The notes beneath the pieces were generated by a model. That model saw only the letters and a program-made list of their open reading frames with translations. It searched no databases and was not told where the DNA came from. A stretch of DNA of 64,000 nucleotides, taken from contig NZ_JAIQYY010000001.1 of the NCBI RefSeq assembly GCF_020181035.1, positions 31,707 through 95,706 on the forward strand. The letters are read 5' to 3'. The DNA comes from Streptomyces sp. CoH27 (GTDB lineage: Bacteria > Actinomycetota > Actinomycetes > Streptomycetales > Streptomycetaceae). Shown here piece by piece: positions 26,343 through 34,702 of this stretch. Within the stretch, counting starts at the first letter, position 1. The number at the start of each line of letters is the position of its first letter. Both the position numbers and the translations under genes were made by a program.

Positions 26343-27590
26343 TCACTTGACCGCGGCCTGCGCCGAAGTGAGCGCGTCCTTGGGCGACTTGGATCCGCTG
26401 AGTGCGGACTGGACGGCCTTCCACAGCTGCTCGGAGATCGTGGGGTACTTGGTGCCCAGGTCGTCACTGGTGCGGCCCTTGGCCGTCCTGACCGCGGCCA
26501 CCCACGGCTTCAGCCCGGAGTCCGCGGCCACCTGCCGGTCCTGGACCTCGCTGGTGGGGGCCACGTAGGACAGGGTGGTGTCCGTGGTGTAGAGGTTGTC
26601 GGTGCTGGTCAGACAGGTCACGAGCTTCTGGGAGGTGGTGTAGCGGCCGGTGTCCTTCTGGACCGGGACGGTGACGAACTCGCCGCCGGTCGGGGCCGCC
26701 GCGGTGCCGCCGTCGGTGCCGGGGATGGGCAGCACCCCGTAGTCGAGGCCGGCCTTCTTGGCCCCCGCGAGCTGCCAGGTGCCGTTCTCGCTGAACGCGT
26801 AGTCGCCACTGGCGAACTCCTGCCAGCTGGTGGTCTGGGTGTTGTTGAGCACCGAGTTGGGGGCGTAGCCGTTCTTCAGCCAGCCCTGCCAGAGGGAGAG
26901 GGCGGACACGGCCTGAGGGGAGTCGAGTTCGGTCAGCTTGGCTCCCGAACCCCAGAACCAGGGCAGGAACTGGAAGCTGCCCTCCTCGGTGCCGATCGCC
27001 GAGAACGTGATGCCCTTCTTGCCCGCCTTCTTGACCTTCTCCAGCGCCGCTGTCAGCGACGTCCAGTCCTTGACCGTGGCGATGTCCACCCCGGCCTCCT
27101 TCAGCACCTTCTTGTTGTAGTAGAGGGCGAGGGTGTTGGCGCCGATGGGCGTGCCGTAGGTCTTGCCGCCCGACTGGCCGGCCGCGAGCAGGTTGGGGTC
27201 GGTCTTCGAGGTGTCCAGCTTGTTGTCCTCGGTGGTGGTGAGCACGCCCGCCTCGGCGAGGGTCGAAACCACCGGGTTGTCGACGATGAGGACGTCCGGG
27301 GCGTTGCCCTGCTGCGCCGCCAGCAGCGTCTTGTTGCCCAGGTCGCTGGTGTCGAAGGCGGTTCGCTTGATCGTGACTCCCGCCTTGGTGCCGCACTGGT
27401 CCAGCAGCTTGGCCCACGCCGAGCCCTTGTCGAACTGCGGGTACGGGTCCCAGACGGTGTACGTACCGCTGTCGGCGCCCGCGGTGCCGCTGCTGCCCGA
27501 GCCGGAGGAGCAGGCGGTGGCGCCGGCGGCCACGGCCAGAGCGGTGAGGGCCGCCGCGGTCAGACGGCGGTGTCTGGAGGAGCTGTTCAT
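26343..27590 (-). CDS. ABC sugar transporter solute-binding lipoprotein
   Basis: 415-aa extracellular binding protein. Signal peptide with lipobox ending ATAC, then a family 1 solute-binding fold (TVWDPYPQFDKGSAW, PDVLIVDNPVVSTLAEAG, YGTPIGANTLALYYNKK). ATG 27590 follows AAAGGA. First gene of the importer operon, 139 bp downstream of the LacI gene on the same strand. Ligand likely an oligosaccharide made by the flanking secreted hydrolases. Confidence 0.93.
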   Translation of the reverse strand: MNSSSRHRRLTAAALTALAVAAGATACSSGSGSSGTAGADSGTYTVWDPYPQFDKGSAWAKLLDQCGTKAGVTIKRTAFDTSDLGNKTLLAAQQGNAPDVLIVDNPVVSTLAEAGVLTTTEDNKLDTSKTDPNLLAAGQSGGKTYGTPIGANTLALYYNKKVLKEAGVDIATVKDWTSLTAALEKVKKAGKKGITFSAIGTEEGSFQFLPWFWGSGAKLTELDSPQAVSALSLWQGWLKNGYAPNSVLNNTQTTSWQEFASGDYAFSENGTWQLAGAKKAGLDYGVLPIPGTDGGTAAAPTGGEFVTVPVQKDTGRYTTSQKLVTCLTSTDNLYTTDTTLSYVAPTSEVQDRQVAADSGLKPWVAAVRTAKGRTSDDLGTKYPTISEQLWKAVQSALSGSKSPKDALTSAQAAVK

Positions 27591-27729
27591 CGCGGGTTCC
27601 TTTGTTCTTGGCATGCGGGTGCCGAGGACACGGGGTGGTGGGGCGGAAAGGGCACGCCGAACAGCGCCGGTGAGCGAACGGGTGATCGGCGGGTGACGTA
27701 GGTGCGAGGGGGTTGCTCGTGCGGTGCGG

Positions 27730-28743
27730 TCAGGACTCCGTAGCGGGCCCGGTGCTGGCCCGCAGCGAGATGGGGGGTGCCAGGAGGTGGTGCCGGGGCG
27801 GGGCGTCGGGATGGCCGAGCCGTTCCACGAGGAGTTCGACGGCGCGCCGGCCCATCTCCGCCGCCGGTACGTCCGCCGCCGTGAGCTGGGGGGTCACCGT
27901 CTCCGCCCAGCGGCCGGCCACGACCCCGGTGACGGAGAAGTCGCGCGGCACATGGCGGCCCGCCTGGGCGAGCCCTCGGTAGAGTCCGCCCAGCGCGGCC
28001 TCGTTCAGCGTGACCAGGGCTGTGGTGGCCGGGTCGTCGTGCAGGATCCGCTCCAGGCAGGCCTCGCCCGACGCGGCATCGTCCCCGCAGCAGTACGTCC
28101 GCACCGTCAGCCCGCGCTCGGCCGCGGCCTTGGTGAAGCCGTCCAGGCCCCGGTGCGCGGACTCGTACCCCGCCCGCAGCAGCTGTTCGGGACGGTTGAC
28201 GAAGGCGACCCGGCGGTGGCCGAGGTCCGCCAGGTGGTGGACGCACGCCGCCGCCAGCGCGGTGTGGTCCAGGCCCACCCACCAGCCGTTCTCCGGACGG
28301 GCGGTACGTCCGATGGCGACGGCGGGGAAGTCCAGCGCGGCCAGGTGATCGACCCGGTCGTCGGCCAGCCTGATCTCCATCAGGATGGCACCGTCGACCC
28401 GCCGCTCCCCCAGCAGCCGCTGGAACGAGCGGTCGCTGTCCACGCCGCTCGGGGACAGCAGCACGTCGTAGTCGTAGGCCGCGGCGGCCTCCACCACGCT
28501 GCCGATGAAGTCGAGCTGCATCCCGGTGTAGTGATTGCCGGCCGGCGGGAACACCAGGCCGATCGTGCTGGTCCGGCCGTTGGCCAGGGCACGTGCGCTG
28601 GCGTTGGGACGGTAGCCCAGCTCGTCGATGACCTGCTGGATCTTCCGGCGGGTGTCGTCCGAGACCGGGCGCTTGCCGCTCAGCGCGTAGGACACGGTGC
28701 TGCGCGAGACACCGGCCCGCCGGGCGATCTCACCGATGTTCAC
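27730..28743 (-). CDS. LacI-family transcriptional repressor of the sugar locus
   Basis: 337 aa. The N-terminal HTH is NIGEIARRAGVSRSTVSYAL with the hinge NASARALA; the rest is a periplasmic-binding-like effector domain. GTG 28743 is chosen because AAGGAG lies 5 nt upstream and the HTH begins at residue 2; an upstream in-frame start at 28848 would add 35 unlikely residues. A perfect palindrome TCGAACCGGTTCGA lies 14 bp upstream of the start, and a second copy of its core sits before the large hydrolase gene at 29041. It therefore probably represses itself, the importer operon and that hydrolase, released by an imported sugar. Confidence 0.92.
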   Translation of the reverse strand: MNIGEIARRAGVSRSTVSYALSGKRPVSDDTRRKIQQVIDELGYRPNASARALANGRTSTIGLVFPPAGNHYTGMQLDFIGSVVEAAAAYDYDVLLSPSGVDSDRSFQRLLGERRVDGAILMEIRLADDRVDHLAALDFPAVAIGRTARPENGWWVGLDHTALAAACVHHLADLGHRRVAFVNRPEQLLRAGYESAHRGLDGFTKAAAERGLTVRTYCCGDDAASGEACLERILHDDPATTALVTLNEAALGGLYRGLAQAGRHVPRDFSVTGVVAGRWAETVTPQLTAADVPAAEMGRRAVELLVERLGHPDAPPRHHLLAPPISLRASTGPATES

Positions 28744-28756
28744 GGTGACTCCTTGC

Positions 28757-28770
28757 TCGAACCGGTTCGA
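28757..28770. promoter_or_regulatory. LacI operator 1, TCGAACCGGTTCGA
   Basis: Perfect 14-bp palindrome with the central CG expected of LacI-family sites, just upstream of the LacI start codon. Placement indicates autorepression. Confidence 0.75.
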
Positions 28771-28918
28771 CACTTCGGAAGGGGAGAGGCCGCCGGTCGT
28801 GTGGATGCGGGAGGGGATGAGAAGCGAAGGTAGGAACTGCCCGGGCACCTGTCAACACCCCCTGGTAGAAGACTTCTTCACCCGGAGGGGAGATCGCAAG
28901 AACCTCCCGTCGAAGGGA

Positions 28919-28962
28919 TTGCTCGTCGGAGTGCCCGGTGCTAGCTTCGCGAACCGGTTCGA
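28919..28962 (+). promoter_or_regulatory. Promoter and LacI operator 2 for the 29041 hydrolase
   Basis: Candidate -35 TTGCTC (28919-28924) and -10 TAGCTT (28942-28947), spacing 17. Immediately downstream is CGAACCGGTTCG (28950-28961), sharing the 12-bp core of operator 1. The operator overlaps the expected transcription start, a classic repression geometry. Confidence 0.65.
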
Positions 28963-29040
28963 CGCAATGATCCTTCGACGCCCGTGTTCCTCCGCCACCC
29001 CGGCCACGCCTTCCGTACTCAAGGATCGAGGACCTCATCC

Positions 29041-32000
29041 ATGGCATCCGCTGACAGATCCGCCCGGCGCCGGGCCCCGGCCGCGGTGGCGCTGGCTCTC
29101 GGCACGGGCCTGCTGGCCGCACCGGCCGTCCCCGCGCAGGCGGCCGAGGTGCCCCGGCCCGCCGCCCACTACACCTTCGACCAGGACGACCTGACCTCCG
29201 GCACCATCAGCGACAGTTCCGGCAACGGCCTGACGGCGACACTGGTGAACGGCTCCACCGCCCGGTCCGTCGAGGGCGCGGACGGCGGCAGGGCGCTCGC
29301 CCTGCCCGGCGGGGCGTCCGCCTCGGACGGCGCATATGTCCGGCTGCCCCGCCAAGTGCTGGGCGACGCAAGCGACTTGACGGTCTCGGCCCGCGTGAGG
29401 TGGAGCGGTGACACATCACCCTGGCAGCGGATCTTCGATCTGGGCACCGACACCACCAAGTACCTCTTCACCACCCCGTCCAACGGCGACGGGGTTCTGC
29501 GCACCGCCGTGACCACCGGCGGAGGGGGCGCGGAGGCCCAGGTCTCCGGGTACGCGCCGCTCCCCGCCGACGCCTGGCGGACCGTCACCGTCACCCTCGA
29601 CACCGCCGCCCGCCGCGTCACCATGTATCTCGACGGCGTGGCGGTCTCCTCCGCCGAGACGTCCGTCAGGGCCAAGGACCTGCTGGACGACGCGGCCACG
29701 GCGGGCGGCTACATCGGCAGGTCCTTCTACCAGGACCCGCTGCTCAAGGGCGCGATCGACGACTTCACGGTGTGGCACGCGGCGCTCAGCCCCGAGCAGG
29801 TGGCCGGTACGGTCGGCGCCGTGCCCACGCTGCGGCAGCTCTCGCAGACGTCGTTCGAGGCCCGTACGACGACGGGGACCGCCCCGCCCCTCCCGGCGGC
29901 CGTCCGCTCCTCCTTCTCCGACGGCTACGACCGTGACACGCCGATCGCCTGGGACGCCGTACCCCCCGAGAAGTACGCCCGGCCGGGAACCTTCACCGTG
30001 GCCGGAACCGCGGCCGGGCGCGCGGTGCAGGCGACCGTCACCGTGGTCCGCGAGGGCGAACTGACCGTCGACCTCGGCTCGGACACCGGCGCGTTCCACG
30101 GCGGCGCCTCCGGCACCCTGTACGGGGTGTACGGGCCGGGCGTCCCCACCGACAACCTCATCGAGGGCATGGGCCTGCGCACGGTCTCCACGAAGGCCCA
30201 GGACGGCCCGCAGCACCCCGGTGCCGACGCGCTGGAGGTGGTGAAGCCGCTGGCCGACTCCACCGACGGCGACGTGTACATCTACATGACCGACATCCAC
30301 CGGGGGTTCCCGTACGAGTGGCCGGGCGGCACACCCCAGGAGAAGCTCAAGCTCTACGAGGAGAAGATCGCCAAGCAGGTCGACCAGGTACTCCAACTAC
30401 CCGCGCGATACCGGAAAAACATCGTCTTCGTGCCGTTCAACGAGCCCGAGGGCAATATGTTCGGCACCGGCGAGTGGAGCTACGACAAGGTCAGCTGGCT
30501 CACCGACCCCCACGAGTACTTCGCGGCCTGGGACGAGGTCTACAAGCTCATCAAGGGCAGGATGCCCGGCGCCCGCATCGCCGGGCCCAACACCAGTGTC
30601 CTGTACGACCAGGTGAAGGGCTTCCTCTCCCACACTCTGGCCGCGGGCACCCTCCCGGACGTCATCACCTGGCACGAGCTGAGCCACCCGGAGGCGGTGC
30701 GCCAGAGCGTCGCCAAGTACCGGGCGTGGGAGAAGGAGTTGTTCAAGGGCACCGACAAGGAAGGCACGCGACTCCCCGTCAACATCAACGAGTACGCCTT
30801 CAACTACCACACCTCCGTCCCCGGCCAGATGATCCAGTGGGTGTCCGCGATCGAGGAGTCCAAGGTGGACGCCGACATCGCGTACTGGAACATCGACGGC
30901 AACCTCTCCGACTCCGCGGTGCAGTCGAACCGCGGCAACGGCCAGTGGTGGCTGCTGCATTCGTACGCCTCGATGAGCGGCCACACCGTGAAGGTGAACC
31001 CGCCGTTCCCCGGCGAGAACTACACCATGCAGGGCGTCGCCACCCTGGACGAGGACAAGCGGCAGGCCCGGCTGCTCTTCGGCGGCTCCACCGGCCGAGG
31101 TCACATCACCTTCGCGGGCATCCCCAGGAAGCTCTTCGGCGACCGTGTGCACGCCTGGGTGAAGGAGATCGAGTGGACCGGGCAGATCGGCGACAGCTCG
31201 GGCCCGAAGCTGCTCACGGAGACGAACCTGAAGGTCGGCGAGGACGGCACGGTGAGCGTCGGCTTCGGCGACGGCGCGCTGCCGAGGCTGAAGGAGTCCT
31301 CGGCGTACGAGATCGTCCTCAGCCCGGCCGGACAGGCCAAGGGCACACAGGCCCCGCCGGTGCGCTGGCAGGCGTCGTACGAGGCGGAGGACGCCGCCCA
31401 CACCGGGTCCGGCTACTCGAAGAACGGCCCGGAGGGCTCGACGCGCGACGTGTCGAAGTTCTACACCTCGGGCGGTTACGACGTGGGCGGCCTGCGCACC
31501 GGCTCGGACGTCACCCTCGACTTCACCGTGGACGTGCCCGAGGCCGGCACCTACGACCTGAGCGTCTTCGCCAACTCCCTCAACACCTACGACAAGGTCA
31601 AGGAGCAGGGCCCCACCAACGTCTTCCTGCGGGTGGACGGCAAGACGGACAGCGAGCAGGAGCTGTATCTGCCGCTCGGCTACAAGTGGGTGGTCTGGGA
31701 CCACACCGACACCGAGGTCCGCCTCGCCAAGGGCACACACACCCTCACGCTGGCCGCCAAGAGCCTCGACGGCAGGCGTGCCACCCAGGGCGACGCCATC
31801 GTCGACCGCCTCACCCTGTCCTTGCCGGACGCGGCGGCGGCCACCCAGGTCTACGAGGGCGAACTGGCCTGGCTGGGCGGCGGGGCACGGCCCGTCTACG
31901 ACCTGCCGAAACACATCGGAACCCCGGCGACCGGCTCGGGCGCGGCAAGGCTCCCGAAGAGGGGGACCGCCACGTTCTGGGTCTACTCCCCCGCCGACCG

Positions 32001-32703
32001 CGAGGCCACCCTCAGGGTCGACACGCTGGGCACCGCGGACGCCCGGCTCTCCGTCAACGGACACGACGTACTGCACGTCACTCACGGCCGGCACGCGGTG
32101 GCGGTCTCGCTCTCCGGCGGGATCAACAAGGTGACGGTGACCGGCGGTTCGTCCACCACCCTCGTCGACCGTCTCACGGTCACACCCACCGGGGGCACGC
32201 TCACCACGCGGACGTACGAGGCGCAGGACGCCGAACTCACGGGCTCGGCCACCCTCACCCCGCTGTCCCTGGCCACCGGCGGCACGGCGATCACCGGTAT
32301 CGGCGGCGACCCCGGCAACGACAACACCGCGGCCTTCACCGTCGCCGCGGACCGCACCGGCCTGTACGCGCTGCGCATCCGCTACTCCAACCCCGAGCAG
32401 TCCCAGGCCACCCACTACAACCCCGACCCGCTCGCCCGGCACGCCGACATCAGCGTCAACGGCGGCGAGACGCAGCGCGTCAGCTTCCCGCACACCTTCC
32501 ACCAGAACGACTTCTGGGAACTGACCGTCCCGGTCCAGCTGAAGAGGGGCCGGAACACGATCGCCTTCCGCTCCGAGGAACTGCCGAACTTCGACGGCAC
32601 CACGTACGCCTCGGACTCCTTCCCCGGCATCCTTCTCCGCTCCCGCTACGCTCCGCTGATCGACCGGATCACCGTGGCGCCGTATGCGCGGGAGGCGGGA
32701 TGA
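29041..32703 (+). CDS. Large secreted glycoside hydrolase: LamG, clan GH-A barrel, two CBM modules
   Basis: 1220 aa. Signal peptide (ends near PAQAAE), a LamG-like sandwich (about 25-235), a bacterial Ig-like Big_4 segment (RQLSQTSFEA region, about 240-330), then a GH39-like TIM barrel with FVPFNEPEGN (acid/base Glu near 465) and NINEYAFNYH (nucleophile Glu near 583). Two CBM35/6-like modules follow (from about 775 YEAEDAAHTG and 1058 YEAQDAELTG). ATG 29041 has CGAGGA 7 nt upstream. The LacI-type operator in its promoter ties it to the importer locus, so it likely generates the imported oligosaccharide. Substrate unknown. Confidence 0.85.
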   Translation: MASADRSARRRAPAAVALALGTGLLAAPAVPAQAAEVPRPAAHYTFDQDDLTSGTISDSSGNGLTATLVNGSTARSVEGADGGRALALPGGASASDGAYVRLPRQVLGDASDLTVSARVRWSGDTSPWQRIFDLGTDTTKYLFTTPSNGDGVLRTAVTTGGGGAEAQVSGYAPLPADAWRTVTVTLDTAARRVTMYLDGVAVSSAETSVRAKDLLDDAATAGGYIGRSFYQDPLLKGAIDDFTVWHAALSPEQVAGTVGAVPTLRQLSQTSFEARTTTGTAPPLPAAVRSSFSDGYDRDTPIAWDAVPPEKYARPGTFTVAGTAAGRAVQATVTVVREGELTVDLGSDTGAFHGGASGTLYGVYGPGVPTDNLIEGMGLRTVSTKAQDGPQHPGADALEVVKPLADSTDGDVYIYMTDIHRGFPYEWPGGTPQEKLKLYEEKIAKQVDQVLQLPARYRKNIVFVPFNEPEGNMFGTGEWSYDKVSWLTDPHEYFAAWDEVYKLIKGRMPGARIAGPNTSVLYDQVKGFLSHTLAAGTLPDVITWHELSHPEAVRQSVAKYRAWEKELFKGTDKEGTRLPVNINEYAFNYHTSVPGQMIQWVSAIEESKVDADIAYWNIDGNLSDSAVQSNRGNGQWWLLHSYASMSGHTVKVNPPFPGENYTMQGVATLDEDKRQARLLFGGSTGRGHITFAGIPRKLFGDRVHAWVKEIEWTGQIGDSSGPKLLTETNLKVGEDGTVSVGFGDGALPRLKESSAYEIVLSPAGQAKGTQAPPVRWQASYEAEDAAHTGSGYSKNGPEGSTRDVSKFYTSGGYDVGGLRTGSDVTLDFTVDVPEAGTYDLSVFANSLNTYDKVKEQGPTNVFLRVDGKTDSEQELYLPLGYKWVVWDHTDTEVRLAKGTHTLTLAAKSLDGRRATQGDAIVDRLTLSLPDAAAATQVYEGELAWLGGGARPVYDLPKHIGTPATGSGAARLPKRGTATFWVYSPADREATLRVDTLGTADARLSVNGHDVLHVTHGRHAVAVSLSGGINKVTVTGGSSTTLVDRLTVTPTGGTLTTRTYEAQDAELTGSATLTPLSLATGGTAITGIGGDPGNDNTAAFTVAADRTGLYALRIRYSNPEQSQATHYNPDPLARHADISVNGGETQRVSFPHTFHQNDFWELTVPVQLKRGRNTIAFRSEELPNFDGTTYASDSFPGILLRSRYAPLIDRITVAPYAREAG

Positions 32704-32708
32704 GGTGA

Positions 32709-32757
32709 GGCCGGCGCGGCTCCCTTTCCACGCGAGCAGGGAAGGTCCGCGCCGGCC
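32709..32757 (+). terminator. Hairpin terminator after the large hydrolase
   Basis: 11-bp inverted repeat GGCCGGCGCGG / CCGCGCCGGCC (32709-32719, 32747-32757), with further partial pairing inside (CCCTTTCC against GGGAAGG). It starts 6 nt after the stop codon. The rest of the spacer to 32992 shows nothing recognisable. Confidence 0.6.
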
Positions 32758-32992
32758 GCCCCTTGAGCCGTCGGACGGTGCCGGTCACGCGGTCCTCCGG
32801 AGGACCGGCTCACCTGTCCCGGACGGTCACGACGGCGGCGTAGGTCATGTCGAAGGGGCCGTCGTTCTGCACCAGGCGGCCGGCGTCGGCAAGGGCACGG
32901 CCGACACCGCACCGCACAAGTGCGTGCCCGCCCTGCAAGACGCCGCGCGAGCCGGGTGGTGTTCGCGCCGCCCTCCGCTAGGGTCGGTTCGT

Positions 32993-34687
32993 ATGCGCTA
33001 CTACGACCTCGGCAGCCACGGCCGGCGCGTGACGACGTCGTCCGCCGAGGCACAGACATGGTTCGACCGCGGGCTGAACTGGACCTACGCCTTCAACCAC
33101 GAAGAAGCCGTCCGCTGTTTCGAGGCCGCCGTCGCGGCGGATCCCGGCTGCGCCATGGCCGAGTGGGGCCTGGCCCACGCGCTCGGTCCCAACTACAACA
33201 AGCCCTGGGAGTTCTTCGACGAGCAGGACCTGGGGCGGACGGTGGAGCGTGCGCACGCCGCCGTGCAGCGGGCCCAGGCGAAGGCCGCCGGTGCCACCCC
33301 GGTCGAACAGGCCCTCATCGGCGCGTTGCGGGCCCGCTACCCCCGGGCCCAGGCACCGCACGCCGAGGACTGTTCGGTGTGGAACGTCGCCTACGCCGAC
33401 CGCATGCGAGCCGTCCATCGCACGGCCCCCGACGACCTCGACGTGGCGAGCCTGTACGCCGATGCCCTGATGAACCTCACGCCCTGGCGGCTGTGGGACA
33501 TCCGCACGGGCGGGCCGGCCCCGGGCTCGCGCACCGCCGAGGCCAAGGCGGTCCTTGAGCGGGCCATCGCCACGGAGGCGGGCACTCGGCACCCGGGCCT
33601 GCTCCACATGTACATCCACCTGATGGAGATGTCCCCGACGCCCGAGGCGGCCCTGCCGGCGGGCGACCGGCTGCGCGGGCTGGTGCCGGACGCCGGCCAT
33701 CTCCAGCACATGCCGTCCCACCTGGAGGTGCTGTGCGGCGACTACCGCCGTGTCGTCTCCGACAACACCGAGGCGATCGCGGCCGACGAGAAGTTCCGCA
33801 CCAGGGCCGGGGCGATGAACTTCTACACGCTGTACCGGTGTCACAACTACCACTTCAAGATCTACGGCGCCATGTTCCTCGGCCGCTTCCAGGTCGCGAT
33901 CGACACGGCGGACCGGCTCGAAGCGGCCGTACCCGAGGAACTGCTGCGCGTGGACAGCCCTCCCATGGCGGACTGGCTGGAGGGCTTCCTCGCGATGCGG
34001 GTGCACGTGCTCATCCGCTTCGGCCGCTGGGACGACATCCTGAGGCTTGCGATGCCGGCCGACGCGCGGCTGTACTGCGTGACCACGGCGATGCTGCGGT
34101 ACGCACGCGGGGTCGCTCTGTCGGCCCTGGGCAGGATCGAGGAGGCCGCCACCGAACGTGCGCTCTTCCGCGATGCGGTCGCCCGAGTCCCCGAGTCCCG
34201 GACGTTGTTCAACAACACCTGTGCGGACATCCTCGCGATCGCCGCGCACATGCTGGACGGCGAGCTGGAGTACCGGAAGGGGCGGCACGAAACGGCCTTC
34301 GCGGCACTGCGCCGGTCGATCGAGCTGGACGACAGCCTTCCGTACGACGAGCCGTGGGGGTGGATGCAGCCCACCCGGCACGCATACGGCGCACTGCTCC
34401 TCGAACAGGGGCTGGTCGCGGAGGCCGAGGCCGTCTACCGCGCCGACCTCGGGCTCGACGACACCCTGCCCCGCCCGCTGCAGCATCCGGGCAACGTCTG
34501 GGCCCTGCACGGCCTCCACGAGTGCCTCGTGCGGCTCGGCAAGGAGGGAGAGGCACAGATCGTGGCCCAGCAGCTGAAGATCGCCTCAGCGATGGCGGAC
34601 GTACCGATCGAGGCGTCCTGCTTCTGCCGTCAGGACACCGATGCGGGTGCCCCGGCCCGACACGGGTGTTGCGCCGGAGAGCAATAG
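32993..34687 (+). CDS. Tetratricopeptide-repeat protein with cysteine-rich tail
   Basis: 564 aa, predicted cytoplasmic. Helical TPR-like repeats run through most of the length, starting with WTYAFNHEEAVRCFEAAVAA and including HPGLLHMYIHLMEMS and GHLQHMPSHLEVLCGDYRR, a His-rich central segment conserved in this TPR family. The last 40 residues carry a CFCRQ and a GCC motif, a possible metal or redox site. ATG 32993 is only about 9 nt downstream of a TAGGGT hexamer, so the message may be nearly leaderless. Enzymatic function unknown. Confidence 0.75.
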   Translation: MRYYDLGSHGRRVTTSSAEAQTWFDRGLNWTYAFNHEEAVRCFEAAVAADPGCAMAEWGLAHALGPNYNKPWEFFDEQDLGRTVERAHAAVQRAQAKAAGATPVEQALIGALRARYPRAQAPHAEDCSVWNVAYADRMRAVHRTAPDDLDVASLYADALMNLTPWRLWDIRTGGPAPGSRTAEAKAVLERAIATEAGTRHPGLLHMYIHLMEMSPTPEAALPAGDRLRGLVPDAGHLQHMPSHLEVLCGDYRRVVSDNTEAIAADEKFRTRAGAMNFYTLYRCHNYHFKIYGAMFLGRFQVAIDTADRLEAAVPEELLRVDSPPMADWLEGFLAMRVHVLIRFGRWDDILRLAMPADARLYCVTTAMLRYARGVALSALGRIEEAATERALFRDAVARVPESRTLFNNTCADILAIAAHMLDGELEYRKGRHETAFAALRRSIELDDSLPYDEPWGWMQPTRHAYGALLLEQGLVAEAEAVYRADLGLDDTLPRPLQHPGNVWALHGLHECLVRLGKEGEAQIVAQQLKIASAMADVPIEASCFCRQDTDAGAPARHGCCAGEQ

Positions 34688-34702
34688 CCTTCGAGGCCGG
34701 TC

